64,000 bases of DNA from Neobacillus nitrireducens (GCF_030915405.1 NZ_CP133262.1:1054001-1118000); one strand, 5' to 3'. Numbered from the stretch's first letter, positions 47,911 to 57,699 are shown. The notes: generated by a model not told the origin, from the letters alone. Translations and numbers: made by a program.

Positions 47911-49794
47911 CTAATTTTTCCAAACCCGCTTATTTTCTACACGCTTTGTCAGACCCATCGAATCTAATTTTTCTAAAAACGGAATCATGTATTTACGAGA
48001 TAGTTCAAGTACGTCTTTTGCATCACCGACCTCAAATTCTGAACCTGTATGACTCCGTAGTTTCGCTACAGCTTGTTTAAACACTTCCCCATGATAGGCG
48101 AATTGCTCATCCAACTGAACAAGTTGTTCATCGTCTTCAAGGAAGCGTCGTACATCCGCTTCAAGATTCTCAGGAATACCTGAATCAGCAAAATAGTCCC
48201 TTAAGTAACGAACCTTTAATCCATCCCTCTTCAATTCATTAATTAGATTTTCAGTCCGTTTCGCCCAGCTTTTTGGTACATGAGGAACAAAGCTTGCCAA
48301 AGAAACAAACTGTCCCTTCCGGTTAAAGAGATGATTTGTAATTCCATTTTCTAGCACATAATCGAGCAATGCTTTCGGAAATCTTTTCTGCATGATTTGG
48401 AAAAGCTCCGCTTTATTAATGCCTATCTTCATAGAATGGAGATGATGAAAATCTTGCAGTTTATCAAAAATATCTTCTTCAATGGAATGGATTAACAGTT
48501 GAAGCGTATATTCTTTTCCATCATACAAAACAAATTCTACCTCGGCTAAGTGCTCTGTTAAGGTTTCTCCATCTAAAGAGGTCCGTTTAATCAACTCATT
48601 CAGCGGTAAACTTTTCGCTTCCATTAAAACAGCGGATATCCGTTCCTTTGGCGAGCCGACTTTTTTCTTTTCCAGGTCCTCTATCGTTTGATTGCCAAAT
48701 CGATATTTATCCCCGCGAGGATCAATCACCCAGCCTCCGCCAATCGTCTCTTGAGGGCTTGGCCGCCGCAAAATAAAGCGGTCGCCTCGTTTCGTAAGTA
48801 TTTCTTCTTCAAGTCGAAGCTGACAAAGGATTTCGCCGTTCTCCTCCTTCACTTCATTACGGTCAAAAAAGACAATCCGCCCCATTACCTCTGCCGTTCC
48901 AAGATGGAGCTTTATCGGCATCCGCTGTTTGACCATATGTTCCAGGTCCTCCACTACACGAATAGCTACATCTAAGGTCTTCGATACTAGGAAATGTTCG
49001 GATGACACAAGGACATCGCCTCGTTCAACGTCTTCCTTTGAGACACCAGAAAGGTTAATGGCCGTCCTTTGGCCGGCATAGGCCTTCCCTGCCGGTTTAT
49101 GATGTACTTGAATTTGGCGCGCTCTAACCTCTACCCCTTTTGGCATAATTTTTAAAGTTTGCCCTTCTTCAACCGTTCCTTCATTCACAGTGCCTCGAAC
49201 GACCGTTCCTTGACCCTTTACCGTGAATACCTGGTCGATTGGCAGACGAAAAGCGCCTTTCGCATCACGCATTTCTTGTTCCTTTAATGTATGAATGATT
49301 AGTTCTTTCAATTCTTCAATCCCTTTTTTAGAGAGACTGTCAATCAAAACAAACGGTGCATCTTCAAAAACAGTATCGGTAAGTTCTTCTAAAATATCAT
49401 CCCTAACAAGCTCGATAAATTCTTCATCGACTCGGTCAATTTTTGAAATTGCTACTAAACCATTTTTGACACCTAGAAATTTCAAGATGTCCAGGTGCTC
49501 CCTCGTTTGCGGCATCACCCCTTCATCTGCGGCAACTACTAGCACTACTAGGTCTATCCCCGCGACACCAGCAATCATTTGCCGGATAAATCGTTCATGC
49601 CCTGGAACATCTATGACAGAGATTTGTATTTCATTATCTTCATATAAGGGTGCAAAACCGAGTTCAATCGAAATTTGACGTTCCTTTTCTTCCTTTAAAC
49701 GGTCGGTATCCACATTGGTTAACGCTTTGGTTAGCGACGTTTTCCCATGATCTATATGCCCTGCCATCCCAATCGTAAAATATCTTTTTTCCAC
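47911..49794 (-). CDS. selB: Selenocysteine-specific elongation factor SelB
   Basis: A 627-residue translational GTPase that delivers selenocysteinyl-tRNA to UGA codons carrying a SECIS element. G1 GHIDHGKT, RQISIELGFA (switch 1, with EL in place of EF-Tu residues), DVPGHERFIRQM (G3), SKID (G4), then two barrel domains and four C-terminal winged-helix units (from about residue 375) that read the SECIS RNA. The chosen start is GTG, five bases after AGGTGG; the longer frame adds three residues. No selA, selC tRNA or selD is adjacent. Confidence 0.93.
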   Translation of the reverse strand: MEKRYFTIGMAGHIDHGKTSLTKALTNVDTDRLKEEKERQISIELGFAPLYEDNEIQISVIDVPGHERFIRQMIAGVAGIDLVVLVVAADEGVMPQTREHLDILKFLGVKNGLVAISKIDRVDEEFIELVRDDILEELTDTVFEDAPFVLIDSLSKKGIEELKELIIHTLKEQEMRDAKGAFRLPIDQVFTVKGQGTVVRGTVNEGTVEEGQTLKIMPKGVEVRARQIQVHHKPAGKAYAGQRTAINLSGVSKEDVERGDVLVSSEHFLVSKTLDVAIRVVEDLEHMVKQRMPIKLHLGTAEVMGRIVFFDRNEVKEENGEILCQLRLEEEILTKRGDRFILRRPSPQETIGGGWVIDPRGDKYRFGNQTIEDLEKKKVGSPKERISAVLMEAKSLPLNELIKRTSLDGETLTEHLAEVEFVLYDGKEYTLQLLIHSIEEDIFDKLQDFHHLHSMKIGINKAELFQIMQKRFPKALLDYVLENGITNHLFNRKGQFVSLASFVPHVPKSWAKRTENLINELKRDGLKVRYLRDYFADSGIPENLEADVRRFLEDDEQLVQLDEQFAYHGEVFKQAVAKLRSHTGSEFEVGDAKDVLELSRKYMIPFLEKLDSMGLTKRVENKRVWKN

Positions 49795-49979
49795 GTTTAC
49801 CACCTACTTTATCGTTCTTCCATTCTACTGTAGCCTTTATAACTTGATTGTTCAAGAGTAGATTTTAGTACAAATACTCCTTCTCTTTTCAAGATATCTC
49901 CACATTCATACCATCTATATGTTTCGTTAATATGCTATGTTGTTAGATAGAACATATAAACAACAAAGGAAGATTTTAA

Positions 49980-50399
49980 ATGAAGAAAATAGTTTGGCCG
50001 ATAATCGCAGGAATGCTCCTATTAACAGCCTGTCAGAATAGTGAACCAAAGACAGAAGAGGCTAGCACTCCAAGTAAACAGCCTCAACAGAAAGTTGAAA
50101 TAAAAAAAGACAGCACGTTTCCCTACCCAAATTTGTTAGCAGATAATGACCAGACTTATTCACTCCTGACAATTGGGGAACAGGGAGAACAAACACCCAT
50201 CGAGAAGGACGAGAAAATTATTAAAGATGTAACAAACATTTTGAGCTTACCAACACTTGCAATGATCGAAAAAGTTTATCCAAACCTAGCAATTGAGAAT
50301 CAATCAAGCTATATTCTTTTTGATAATAGTGGAATTGTTTATCAATCAAAAAGTTTAAAAAGTCTGAAGAGCTTCCTTGCAAAAAATTCATTAAAATAA
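49980..50399 (+). CDS. Putative lipoprotein of unknown function
   Basis: A 139-residue protein with a type II signal peptide; lipobox LLTAC at residues 14-18. The mature part has a Thr/Glu/Gln/Lys-rich spacer (about 25 residues), then a small alpha/beta region (YPNLLADNDQTYSLLTIGEQGEQ, KIIKDVTNILSLPTLAMIEKVYP, SSYILFDNSGIVYQSKSLKSL) with a helical end. I do not recognise a family. ATG after AAAGGA. It is anchored to the outer membrane face by a lipid and probably monocistronic. Confidence 0.75.
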   Translation: MKKIVWPIIAGMLLLTACQNSEPKTEEASTPSKQPQQKVEIKKDSTFPYPNLLADNDQTYSLLTIGEQGEQTPIEKDEKIIKDVTNILSLPTLAMIEKVYPNLAIENQSSYILFDNSGIVYQSKSLKSLKSFLAKNSLK

Positions 50400-50419
50400 C
50401 AAAAACCAGAAATTCAATA

Positions 50420-50720
50420 ACGGGTTCCGTTTCCTATCACAAGACATCAATTGCACAGGAAAATGAAAACCATTTCCGCCTGCTCGTATCGATATATGGA
50501 CATGTATGAGAATTCATAGGCGGAAAATTTCCGTCTAATGTTTATTGAGGAAGCTAAAGCAGCAGATATAAGCGGAGATATTCCGGTTAACTCCTCTAAA
50601 ATAGACAATATCTATAGATTTGGATCATATAAGCGGAAAAACTCCCCTTATTTTTAAGGAAATATGGGTATTTCCCAATTTAACCGGATTTTCTCCGTTT
50701 ATTTTTCAAACACATTGAAA
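50420..50720. repeat. Degenerate CGGA/TCCG short inverted repeats in intergenic region
   Basis: The gap after the lipoprotein gene carries at least four units with a CGGA-N4-6-TCCG core: GGCGGAAAATTTCCGTC, AGCGGAGATATTCCGGTT, AGCGGAAAAACTCCCC and ACCGGATTTTCTCCGTT, each followed by an A/T-rich TTTATT-like tail. Spacing is 55-70 bp. No gene is supported in the interval. Confidence 0.6.
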
Positions 50721-50764
50721 TCAATATTCAGTTATAGTAGAGCCAAATCCCTTTATATCAACAA

Positions 50765-50807
50765 AAAAGGACCTCCAAATTACCATACAATTTGAAGGTC
50801 TTTTTGT
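50765..50807. terminator. Intrinsic terminator in the gap before mntH
   Basis: AAAAAGGACCTCCAAATT pairs with AATTTGAAGGTCTTTTT (one mismatch) around accatac. Confidence 0.8.
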
Positions 50808-50865
50808 ATTGCATTTTTAATGTTTGTGATAGTTAACAGAACCCTTGGAAATTCTTCTGGTCTTT

Positions 50866-50970
50866 TTATTTTACCTGTTCTTTTACTGTTAAGAAGCGAT
50901 ATAAGAAAGATACAATACCGGCAAAGATAACAAAATAATCATTCTAGTCTAATTTGTTTTCACCTTCCAA
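50866..50970 (-). pseudogene. Remnant of a small membrane-protein gene with an internal stop
   Basis: A minus-strand frame from a TTG after AAGGGG reads EGENKLD, then a TAG, then NDYFVIFAGIVSFLYRFLTVKEQVK and a stop. The second part, a hydrophobic helix followed by a short basic tail, looks like a typical Bacillaceae small membrane protein; the in-frame TAG at 50944-50946 breaks it. A single substitution (TGG to TAG) would explain it. Low confidence because of the short length. Confidence 0.35.
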
Positions 50971-51062
50971 ACCCCTTAACCTATGAAAAGTAGAATTATT
51001 TCAATAAGTTACCTTCATAAAATTTTTTTCTATAAAAGCTACACAATTTTCTCGAAATTTCG

Positions 51063-51097
51063 TATAATAAAAATATAGTTTTGCATTAGTGCAACTT
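51063..51097 (+). promoter_or_regulatory. mntH promoter with candidate MntR operator
   Basis: TATAAT at 51063-51068 is followed at once by AGTTTTGCATTAGTGCAACT (51077-51096), an imperfect inverted repeat (TTGCA-TTAG-TGCAA). A repressor site directly downstream of the -10 box fits MntR control known for mntH; the match to the MntR consensus is from memory. Confidence 0.5.
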
Positions 51098-51154
51098 TTA
51101 TTCCTTAACGAATAAATATTTACCACAAGAAAGATAAATGAAAGGGGATATCTT

Positions 51155-52459
51155 ATGAGTCACACAAATTCACTCGCAGTAGACCGCACTCAAGCAACTG
51201 AACATCGAACTGTTTCTGCTGCTAGAGATGCCATAAGTGGTAAAGTAAAGGGATTTCGGGCCTTATTACCTTTCTTAGGCCCCGCCTTCATTGCTTCCAT
51301 TGCATATATAGATCCTGGAAATTTTGCAACTAATATCCAAAGCGGTGCTCGTTTTGGTTATAAAATGCTGTGGATAATTGTATTAGCCAACATGATGGCC
51401 ATGCTTTTACAGAACATGTCTGCGAAACTTGGCATTGCCACAGGCAAAAGTCTTCCTGAAATTTGCCGAGAGAATTTGCCAAAATGGCTTACTATTATAA
51501 TGTGGATTGTTTCTGAGTTAGCAGCAATGGCGACAGACCTTGCTGAATTTTTGGGAGCTACGCTGGCTTTAAATTTGTTAGCCGGTATTCCCATGTTGTT
51601 AGCGACGATCATAACTGGGGTCGTTACCTATCTAATATTAATGTTAGAGAAATATGGATTTCGTCCGCTTGAAAAATTTATTGCAGCATTTGCCCTTTTA
51701 ATAGGTTTATGTTATTTAGTCGAAACAATATTTTCTAAACCAAATCTTGCGCAAATAGCTTATCATAGCGTTGTGCCATGGCTAGGTAATAGCGAGAGCT
51801 TGATTCTTGCAGTTGGCGTACTCGGTGCCACAGTTATGCCGCATGCCATTTATTTACATTCAAGCTTAACGCAAGGACGAATCATTCCTCGTAACGATAA
51901 CGAGAAAATCAAAATACAAAAATTTAGCACGAAAGAAATATTTATTGCGATGACTTTAGCCGGCTTTATTAATTTATCAATGATGTACATGGCTGCGTCA
52001 GTTTTTAACACCACTGGAAACAGTCAGATTGCAGACATCCAGTCAGCGTACCACACGCTTACACCGCTGCTAGGTCCTGCAGCAGCCAGTGTATTCTTGA
52101 TTTCTTTACTTGCTTCCGGACTATCAAGTTCTGTGGTCGGTACGATGGCCGGGCAAGTCATCATGCAGGGATTTGTAGGATTTACAATTCCGGTTTGGAT
52201 TCGCCGTCTAGTAACTATGCTCCCAACAGTAATCATCGTTGCGATTGGGGTCGACCCTACCCGTACACTTGTGATCAGCCAAGTGGTTCTAAGCATGGTG
52301 TTACCATTCCCAATTATTGCTTTAATCTACTTTACACAAAAAAAAGAATTTATGGGCGTGTTAACTAATAAACGAATCACAACGATTGCTTCATCATTAT
52401 TCGCACTAATTATTTTAGGATTAAATGTGTGGTTGGTTGTTCAAACGGTTTTGAGTTAG
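51155..52459 (+). CDS. mntH: Nramp-type manganese transporter MntH
   Basis: A 434-residue proton-coupled Mn2+ importer with eleven or more membrane helices. The metal site motifs are intact: AYIDPGNFATN in helix 1 and ATVMPHAIYLHSSL in helix 6, both with the D-P-G-N and M-P-H metal ligands. The ATG follows GAAAGGGGAT. Probably repressed by MntR in manganese excess. Its counterpart, the riboswitch-controlled TerC exporter, is at 8195-8980. Confidence 0.95.
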   Translation: MSHTNSLAVDRTQATEHRTVSAARDAISGKVKGFRALLPFLGPAFIASIAYIDPGNFATNIQSGARFGYKMLWIIVLANMMAMLLQNMSAKLGIATGKSLPEICRENLPKWLTIIMWIVSELAAMATDLAEFLGATLALNLLAGIPMLLATIITGVVTYLILMLEKYGFRPLEKFIAAFALLIGLCYLVETIFSKPNLAQIAYHSVVPWLGNSESLILAVGVLGATVMPHAIYLHSSLTQGRIIPRNDNEKIKIQKFSTKEIFIAMTLAGFINLSMMYMAASVFNTTGNSQIADIQSAYHTLTPLLGPAAASVFLISLLASGLSSSVVGTMAGQVIMQGFVGFTIPVWIRRLVTMLPTVIIVAIGVDPTRTLVISQVVLSMVLPFPIIALIYFTQKKEFMGVLTNKRITTIASSLFALIILGLNVWLVVQTVLS

Positions 52460-52492
52460 AGTAAGGATTAATCGTAATTTAAATGGCATTCT

Positions 52493-52527
52493 AAAAGACG
52501 TGTGAAATGACACACGTCTTTTTCTTT
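52493..52527 (+). terminator. Terminator after mntH
   Basis: AAAAGACGTGTG-AAATGA-CACACGTCTTTT, 12-bp stem followed by TCTTTTTA. Confidence 0.9.
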
Positions 52528-52691
52528 TTAATTAGTCAACGGGCAACGGATGGTTACCGTTCTTCCTCAGAATACGAAGCTTCGTGCAGACATGTATATA
52601 ACACCTAAATCCTAAAGAAGTTATGTTATACTGGATTATATTAATTATTCAGAAAATTCAATAACATATAACAAATACCGGGGGGATTTAT

Positions 52692-54344
52692 TTGAATTTT
52701 GATGCAATTGTAATCGGTGCCGGCCTCGCAGGGTTAGTTACAACGGCTGAATTGGCGGATGCAGGAAAAAAGGTGCTCCTTCTAGATCAAGAACCCGAAG
52801 CGTCGCTCGGTGGACAGGCGTGGTGGTCTTTTGGAGGTCTATTTCTCATCAATTCTCCCGAACAGAGAAGAATGGGCATTAAGGATTCCCGAGAACTAGC
52901 TTGGCAGGATTGGTTAGGGGCGGCAGGTTTTGATAGAGAAGAAGATGAGGATTATTGGGGGAAAAAGTGGGCAGAGGCATATGTTGAATTCGCTGCGGGT
53001 GAGAAACGTGAATGGCTATCTGGGATGGGCGTTCGTTTTTTCCCCGTTGTCGGTTGGGCAGAACGTGGAGGCTATACGGCTGAAGGACATGGCAATTCAG
53101 TGCCACGCTTCCACATTGTATGGGGAACAGGTCCAGGTCTCGTAAAGCCCTTTGAGGATAGAGTCAGACAAGCAATGAAGAACGGACTTGTCGATTATCG
53201 TCCCCGCCATCGCGTCAATGAATTAATAAAGGAAAATGGTGCTATTATTGGGGTCCGGGGTGACATCCTAGTTCCAAGTCCTGCGGCCCGAGGAGAAGCA
53301 AGTTCACGGGAGGTAATTAGTGAATTCGAATTTCATTCATCTGCGGTGGTGGTGACAAGCGGCGGGATTGGTGGAAACCATGATCTTATTAGGAAAAATT
53401 GGCCCGAACGGCTCGGTAAAGCGCCTAAAATGATTTCTGGGGTACCGGAACATGTGGATGGAAGAATGCTTGGTATAACAGAGAAAGTCGGCGGACGCAT
53501 CGTCAATCGCGACCGAATGTGGCACTACACGGAAGGTATTAAGAACTGGGACCCTATTTGGCCCCTGCATGGTATCCGTATCCTGCCTTGTCCATCCTCC
53601 CTATGGCTCGATGCCAAAGGGAAGCGTTTTCCAGCGCCAAACTTTCCTGGTTTTGATACCTTGGGGACGCTTGATGCGATAATGAAGACAGGCTACGACT
53701 ACTCATGGTTCATTTTAACTCAGAAAATTATTGAAAAAGAGTTTGCCTTATCAGGGTCTGAGCAAAATCCCGATTTGACTGGGAAAAGTATCAAAAAAGT
53801 ATTAGCGCGTATCCTACCCGGCCCTACTGCACCCGTTAAGGCATTTATGGATAAGGGCGAAGATTTTATTATTGCAAATAGCCTGGTTGAGCTAGTGGAT
53901 GGAATGAACAAACTTTCAGGTGATAACTTACTTAATTTTGCAGAAATCGAACGGCAGGTTTTAGCAAGAGACCGGGAGATCGAAAATAAGTTTACCAAGG
54001 ATCTTCAAATTACTGCGATGCGCGGAGCTAGAAATTACCTTGGTGACAAATTGATTAGAGTAGCTTCCCCACATAGAATTCTCGATCCAAAGATGGGGCC
54101 ATTAATCGCTGTTCGGTTAAACATTGTCAGTAGAAAAACGCTAGGTGGCCTGCAAACTGATCTATCAGGCAGAGTCCTCGATGCATCAGGTAATCCTGTT
54201 CCAGGTTTATACGCAGCTGGCGAAGTGTCAGGGTTTGGCGGAGGCGGGATTCACGGCTACCGCTCGTTGGAAGGAACTTTTGTTGGAGGCTGTCTGTTCA
54301 CAGGGAGACAGGCTGGACGTGCACTTGCTAAAGAATTATCATAA
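52692..54344 (+). CDS. FAD-binding dehydrogenase (fumarate reductase/ketosteroid dehydrogenase-like flavoprotein)
   Basis: A 550-residue flavoprotein. N-terminal FAD motif DAIVIGAGLAGLVTTAELADAG, then SLGGQAWWSFGGLF, TSGGIGGNH, FPAPNFPGFDTLG and a C-terminal PGLYAAGEVSGFGGGGIHGYRSLEGTFVGGCLFTGRQAG block that binds FAD. This set matches the FAD_binding_2 family and the group annotated as FAD-binding dehydrogenases near 3-ketosteroid dehydrogenases (PRK12834 type). Substrate unknown. Start is TTG with GGGGGGA upstream. Monocistronic with its own terminator. Confidence 0.9.
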   Translation: MNFDAIVIGAGLAGLVTTAELADAGKKVLLLDQEPEASLGGQAWWSFGGLFLINSPEQRRMGIKDSRELAWQDWLGAAGFDREEDEDYWGKKWAEAYVEFAAGEKREWLSGMGVRFFPVVGWAERGGYTAEGHGNSVPRFHIVWGTGPGLVKPFEDRVRQAMKNGLVDYRPRHRVNELIKENGAIIGVRGDILVPSPAARGEASSREVISEFEFHSSAVVVTSGGIGGNHDLIRKNWPERLGKAPKMISGVPEHVDGRMLGITEKVGGRIVNRDRMWHYTEGIKNWDPIWPLHGIRILPCPSSLWLDAKGKRFPAPNFPGFDTLGTLDAIMKTGYDYSWFILTQKIIEKEFALSGSEQNPDLTGKSIKKVLARILPGPTAPVKAFMDKGEDFIIANSLVELVDGMNKLSGDNLLNFAEIERQVLARDREIENKFTKDLQITAMRGARNYLGDKLIRVASPHRILDPKMGPLIAVRLNIVSRKTLGGLQTDLSGRVLDASGNPVPGLYAAGEVSGFGGGGIHGYRSLEGTFVGGCLFTGRQAGRALAKELS

Positions 54345-54410
54345 CCATGATTGACGAGACGAGGATTCCACCCCTGGCCGAAGTATCGGAACGGTCCTAA
54401 TAAAAACACA

Positions 54411-54458
54411 AAAAGCAGTGTGATTCATTGATATAAATGAATCCACTGCTTTTTTGAT
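54411..54458. terminator. Bidirectional terminator
   Basis: AAAAGCAGTGTGATTCATT pairs with AATGAATCCACTGCTTTT (one mismatch) around GATATA, with A/T tracts on both sides. Confidence 0.85.
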
Positions 54459-54561
54459 AATTAAAACCCATCTATTTTACCGGCGACCGCTTTTTCCATG
54501 CTCCCCAGTCACTTAAAGTCTATATAGGGGATCGCCCCAACCGTTGATAACTATAAATCCA

Positions 54562-57500
54562 TTAATTAGTAAACTTAAATTCTGTCCTGCTGCCTGTCTG
54601 GTCTGCCATGACTTCGAGTCTGACATCCATTCGTTCTTTTAGTTCGGGAACGTGCGAGATAATTCCAACCAATCGGCCGCTACTTTGAATGTCCATTAAT
54701 GCTTCAATCGCTTGATCAAGGGATTCAGGATCGAGTGTCCCAAAGCCTTCATCGATGAACATGGTTTCAAGCGATACCCCGCCGGAATAATTTTGGACTA
54801 CATCTGCCAGACCCAGTGCCAGCGATAATGAAGCTTTAAAGCTTTCCCCGCCCGATAATGTTTTAACATGTCGTTCCTGGCCTGTATACTGGTCAAACAC
54901 AAGCAATTCCAAACCGCTCTGCGCATTCCCTTTGGATCGGTCTGTTTTTCTCATCAATTGAAAACGGCCGGACGTCATTTTTCGTAAGCGACCATTTGCT
55001 TCTCGTAAAATATCATCCAGGAAAGCTGCCAGCACATATCGTTCAAAGGTAACTCGGAAGTTATTTTGGCCCTTTGCTATTTCGTAAAGATGACCAATTA
55101 ATATGTATCGTTCTTCCAGTACCTTCATTTGTTCATTCAAACTTTCCACCCGAAGGTAAATTTCTTCGTTATCCCGCTTTTTAACAAAGAGATTCGTAAG
55201 CTGCTGATTTAGAGCATCTATTTCGCTTGAAACTTTCGCCAACTCAAGCTTTAATCCTTCCACATCAGGTGCCTTCACATCGATTAAAAGATCGGTTAGT
55301 TCTTTCAAACGGTCTGAAACCGAGCGCAGCTCTTCACGATAGTTGCGGATTTCTGCCACAAGACTGCGAATTTCCACTTCTGTCCGTTTGGAAGTTGCAT
55401 ATATGCCATATTTTTCAAAGCCCTGCTCTGCTAGTTTGTTAATAAAGATTTCCCTTTCAGTCTCGAGCTCCTGCTGTTTACTAGCAAAGTGCTTCTCAGC
55501 ATCTAGTAATCTAGCCTTTTCGTTTGAAAGTTTTTCGTTCACCATCTGTAATTGCTTCTGTGCTTCTTCTAGCTGTTTAATTAGTGTTTCCCGGCGGTTT
55601 CGAGAGGATGCGAGAGCTTTTTCGTATTCCGCTTCCGAGCGAAGATTTTCAGGAATGACTTGCATCATCCGTGAAAGATTGGTCTTCTTTTCGGTAAATT
55701 CTGCTGTTAATTCATTGACCTGGGCCGAAATCTGATGAATTGTGTTTTGTACCCTGATTTTTTCAGATTCTCTTTTTTCTAAATCCAATCTAATCTTATC
55801 TAATTGCTTAATCTTTGCAGCGAGTTTTTCTTGATTTTGTACAAGCTGGTTCTTAGCGATAGCAGCGTCTTGCTTGGCATGAGGTAAATCAGACTCTGTA
55901 AAATCTGGCCGAACCATACTTATTTCTTGCAAGATTTCAGTTACAGATTCCCGTTGCGTTGCCACTAAGGACTGATTTTGGTAAAATTGAGCTTCATCTG
56001 CAGACTTTTCTTTTTCCCATTTAGCCGCTTGAGCCTTGGCTGCCTTCATTTCCTCTTCAGTCGGAATGCTGTCATCATGTTGGGTGGCTGGGGATGGATG
56101 GTGTTCTGAACCGCACACCGGACATGATTCTCCTGATTGAAGCTTTGCAGCTAGTATCGCGGCTTGCCCGTGCATCCATTTTCTCTCTAAATTTTCAACC
56201 ATAGCTCTTGCATCCGTAAACCGAGCGGTAGTATTTTCATAGCGATCGGTGCTAGTCTTAAGAGTTTGCTCAGCCTTTTGAAGCCGTCCTAGAAGAATTT
56301 CAAATTTTTCATAGCGGTCAAGTTCAGAATTTAGTTTTTCAATTCTGCCCTTATTTTCTAAATAAGTCAATTTTCCCTTTTCAATTTCTTCCTTCTGCTG
56401 ATTTAGAAATCCGATTTGTGTTCCTAGTTGTTCTATAAGATTTTCGGACTGAGTATGCTTTTCTTTCGCTGCTTTCAGTTCAGCATCCTTGTTTTTCGTT
56501 TCTTTAAGCAAAGCGGCAAACGAATAAACATCCTCTTTCATATTGATTAAACGATTCACTTCATCAAGGGCTGACTGACGCTCTCCCTCTCGTTCAAGCT
56601 CTAGCTGCAATTGTTGCTCATGTTGTTTCAAAAGTCCAGCCCATTTTTCAATTTCCAGCAGAATCAACTTTAAATTAACCTCGTGCTGGTCAACCTCGCG
56701 TTTTAATCGGTGGCACAATTCCTCCTGCTTGGCTAAAAGCGCAGCCTTTTGGGCCCGCCCGACCAGCTGTTCTTTTTCAATAAACACTTCTTCTTGAGAA
56801 ACTAGTCTGGCCTTTTGCCCCTTTAACTCCTCTTTCATTTGAAGCTGTTTTAAGATCGCCTCTGCTTCAAAAATCTGCCCCTTCAGCTTGTCTTGTTCCT
56901 GTACCTTTTCTTTCATTTGATTGTTTAGTTGCTCCAACATTTCTCCCATGCCTGTAATTTCTACTTGTAATAGCGGCATGATTATCGTGTCATTTACAGA
57001 GTCGGCAGCCAAGTAGCCACGGAGCTCTTCATTCGTTACCACTTGAATCCGGCGAATTGCTTCATTTCTTGACTGTACCTGGTCCTCAACCGTCCTTTTC
57101 AACTCTGTGGCTTCTTCCTTCAACTTATCTTCAACCATTTTATATAATTGGGTATGAAACAGCCGCTGCAAAATTAGCTCTTTATCCTTACTATCTGAGG
57201 TGAGGAGTTTTCGAAATTCTCCCTGCGGAATCATTAAAATCTGCCGGAACTGATTTGCATCAATCAGCATAATTTCCTTAATTTTTTCCTCGACATCGTT
57301 AATCTTAGAAGCGAGCAGCTTCTTCTCACCATTTTCTGCCCACATGTATAATTCAGCTTTCGCACCAATTTGCGTATAGCCATCGCCTTTTTCCTTCTTC
57401 TTCAATTGCTGCGGTGACCTGGTAATCGAATAAGCTTTATTACGTAGGGAAAAATCAAGTGAAACCTCAGTTAATAACTCGTCTTTGGCAAACTGGCTGC

Positions 57501-57699
57501 GAAGCTCGGGACCATTGCGATCTTCTCCACTTGCTTTTCCATAGATTGCATAACTGATGGCATCAAAAATCGTTGTTTTTCCGGAACCGGTTTTACCAGA
57601 AATAACAAACATTGTCCGATTCCCTAGGGCGGTAAAGTCAATTTCTTCATTTCCTGCATAAGGACCGAATGCTTGCATCGTCAGTTTTAACGGTTTCAT
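54562..57699 (-). CDS. sbcC: Nuclease SbcCD subunit C
   Basis: The Rad50-like ATPase of the SbcCD (Mre11-Rad50) nuclease that opens hairpin and cruciform DNA ends. 1045 residues: N-terminal lobe with FVISGKTGSGKTTIFDAISYAIYG (Walker A), long antiparallel coiled coils, a central zinc hook C526-P-V-C529 in CPVCGSEHHP, and a C-terminal lobe with signature KTLSGGESFKASLSLALGLADVVQ and Walker B TMFIDEGFGTLD. Start overlaps the SbcD stop by 4 bp (ATGA). Length typical of Bacillus SbcC. Confidence 0.96.
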   Translation of the reverse strand: MKPLKLTMQAFGPYAGNEEIDFTALGNRTMFVISGKTGSGKTTIFDAISYAIYGKASGEDRNGPELRSQFAKDELLTEVSLDFSLRNKAYSITRSPQQLKKKEKGDGYTQIGAKAELYMWAENGEKKLLASKINDVEEKIKEIMLIDANQFRQILMIPQGEFRKLLTSDSKDKELILQRLFHTQLYKMVEDKLKEEATELKRTVEDQVQSRNEAIRRIQVVTNEELRGYLAADSVNDTIIMPLLQVEITGMGEMLEQLNNQMKEKVQEQDKLKGQIFEAEAILKQLQMKEELKGQKARLVSQEEVFIEKEQLVGRAQKAALLAKQEELCHRLKREVDQHEVNLKLILLEIEKWAGLLKQHEQQLQLELEREGERQSALDEVNRLINMKEDVYSFAALLKETKNKDAELKAAKEKHTQSENLIEQLGTQIGFLNQQKEEIEKGKLTYLENKGRIEKLNSELDRYEKFEILLGRLQKAEQTLKTSTDRYENTTARFTDARAMVENLERKWMHGQAAILAAKLQSGESCPVCGSEHHPSPATQHDDSIPTEEEMKAAKAQAAKWEKEKSADEAQFYQNQSLVATQRESVTEILQEISMVRPDFTESDLPHAKQDAAIAKNQLVQNQEKLAAKIKQLDKIRLDLEKRESEKIRVQNTIHQISAQVNELTAEFTEKKTNLSRMMQVIPENLRSEAEYEKALASSRNRRETLIKQLEEAQKQLQMVNEKLSNEKARLLDAEKHFASKQQELETEREIFINKLAEQGFEKYGIYATSKRTEVEIRSLVAEIRNYREELRSVSDRLKELTDLLIDVKAPDVEGLKLELAKVSSEIDALNQQLTNLFVKKRDNEEIYLRVESLNEQMKVLEERYILIGHLYEIAKGQNNFRVTFERYVLAAFLDDILREANGRLRKMTSGRFQLMRKTDRSKGNAQSGLELLVFDQYTGQERHVKTLSGGESFKASLSLALGLADVVQNYSGGVSLETMFIDEGFGTLDPESLDQAIEALMDIQSSGRLVGIISHVPELKERMDVRLEVMADQTGSRTEFKFTN

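Noticed and set aside
49800-49980. tRNA-Sec (selC) next to selB
   Set aside because: The sequence cannot be folded by eye into a long-variable-arm tRNA with a TCA anticodon and lacks the T-loop GGTTCGA-type motif.
54145-54354. Plus-strand frame overlapping the end of the FAD-dependent dehydrogenase
   Set aside because: Frame-shifted reading of the same strand; the flavoprotein frame contains the conserved C-terminal FAD block.
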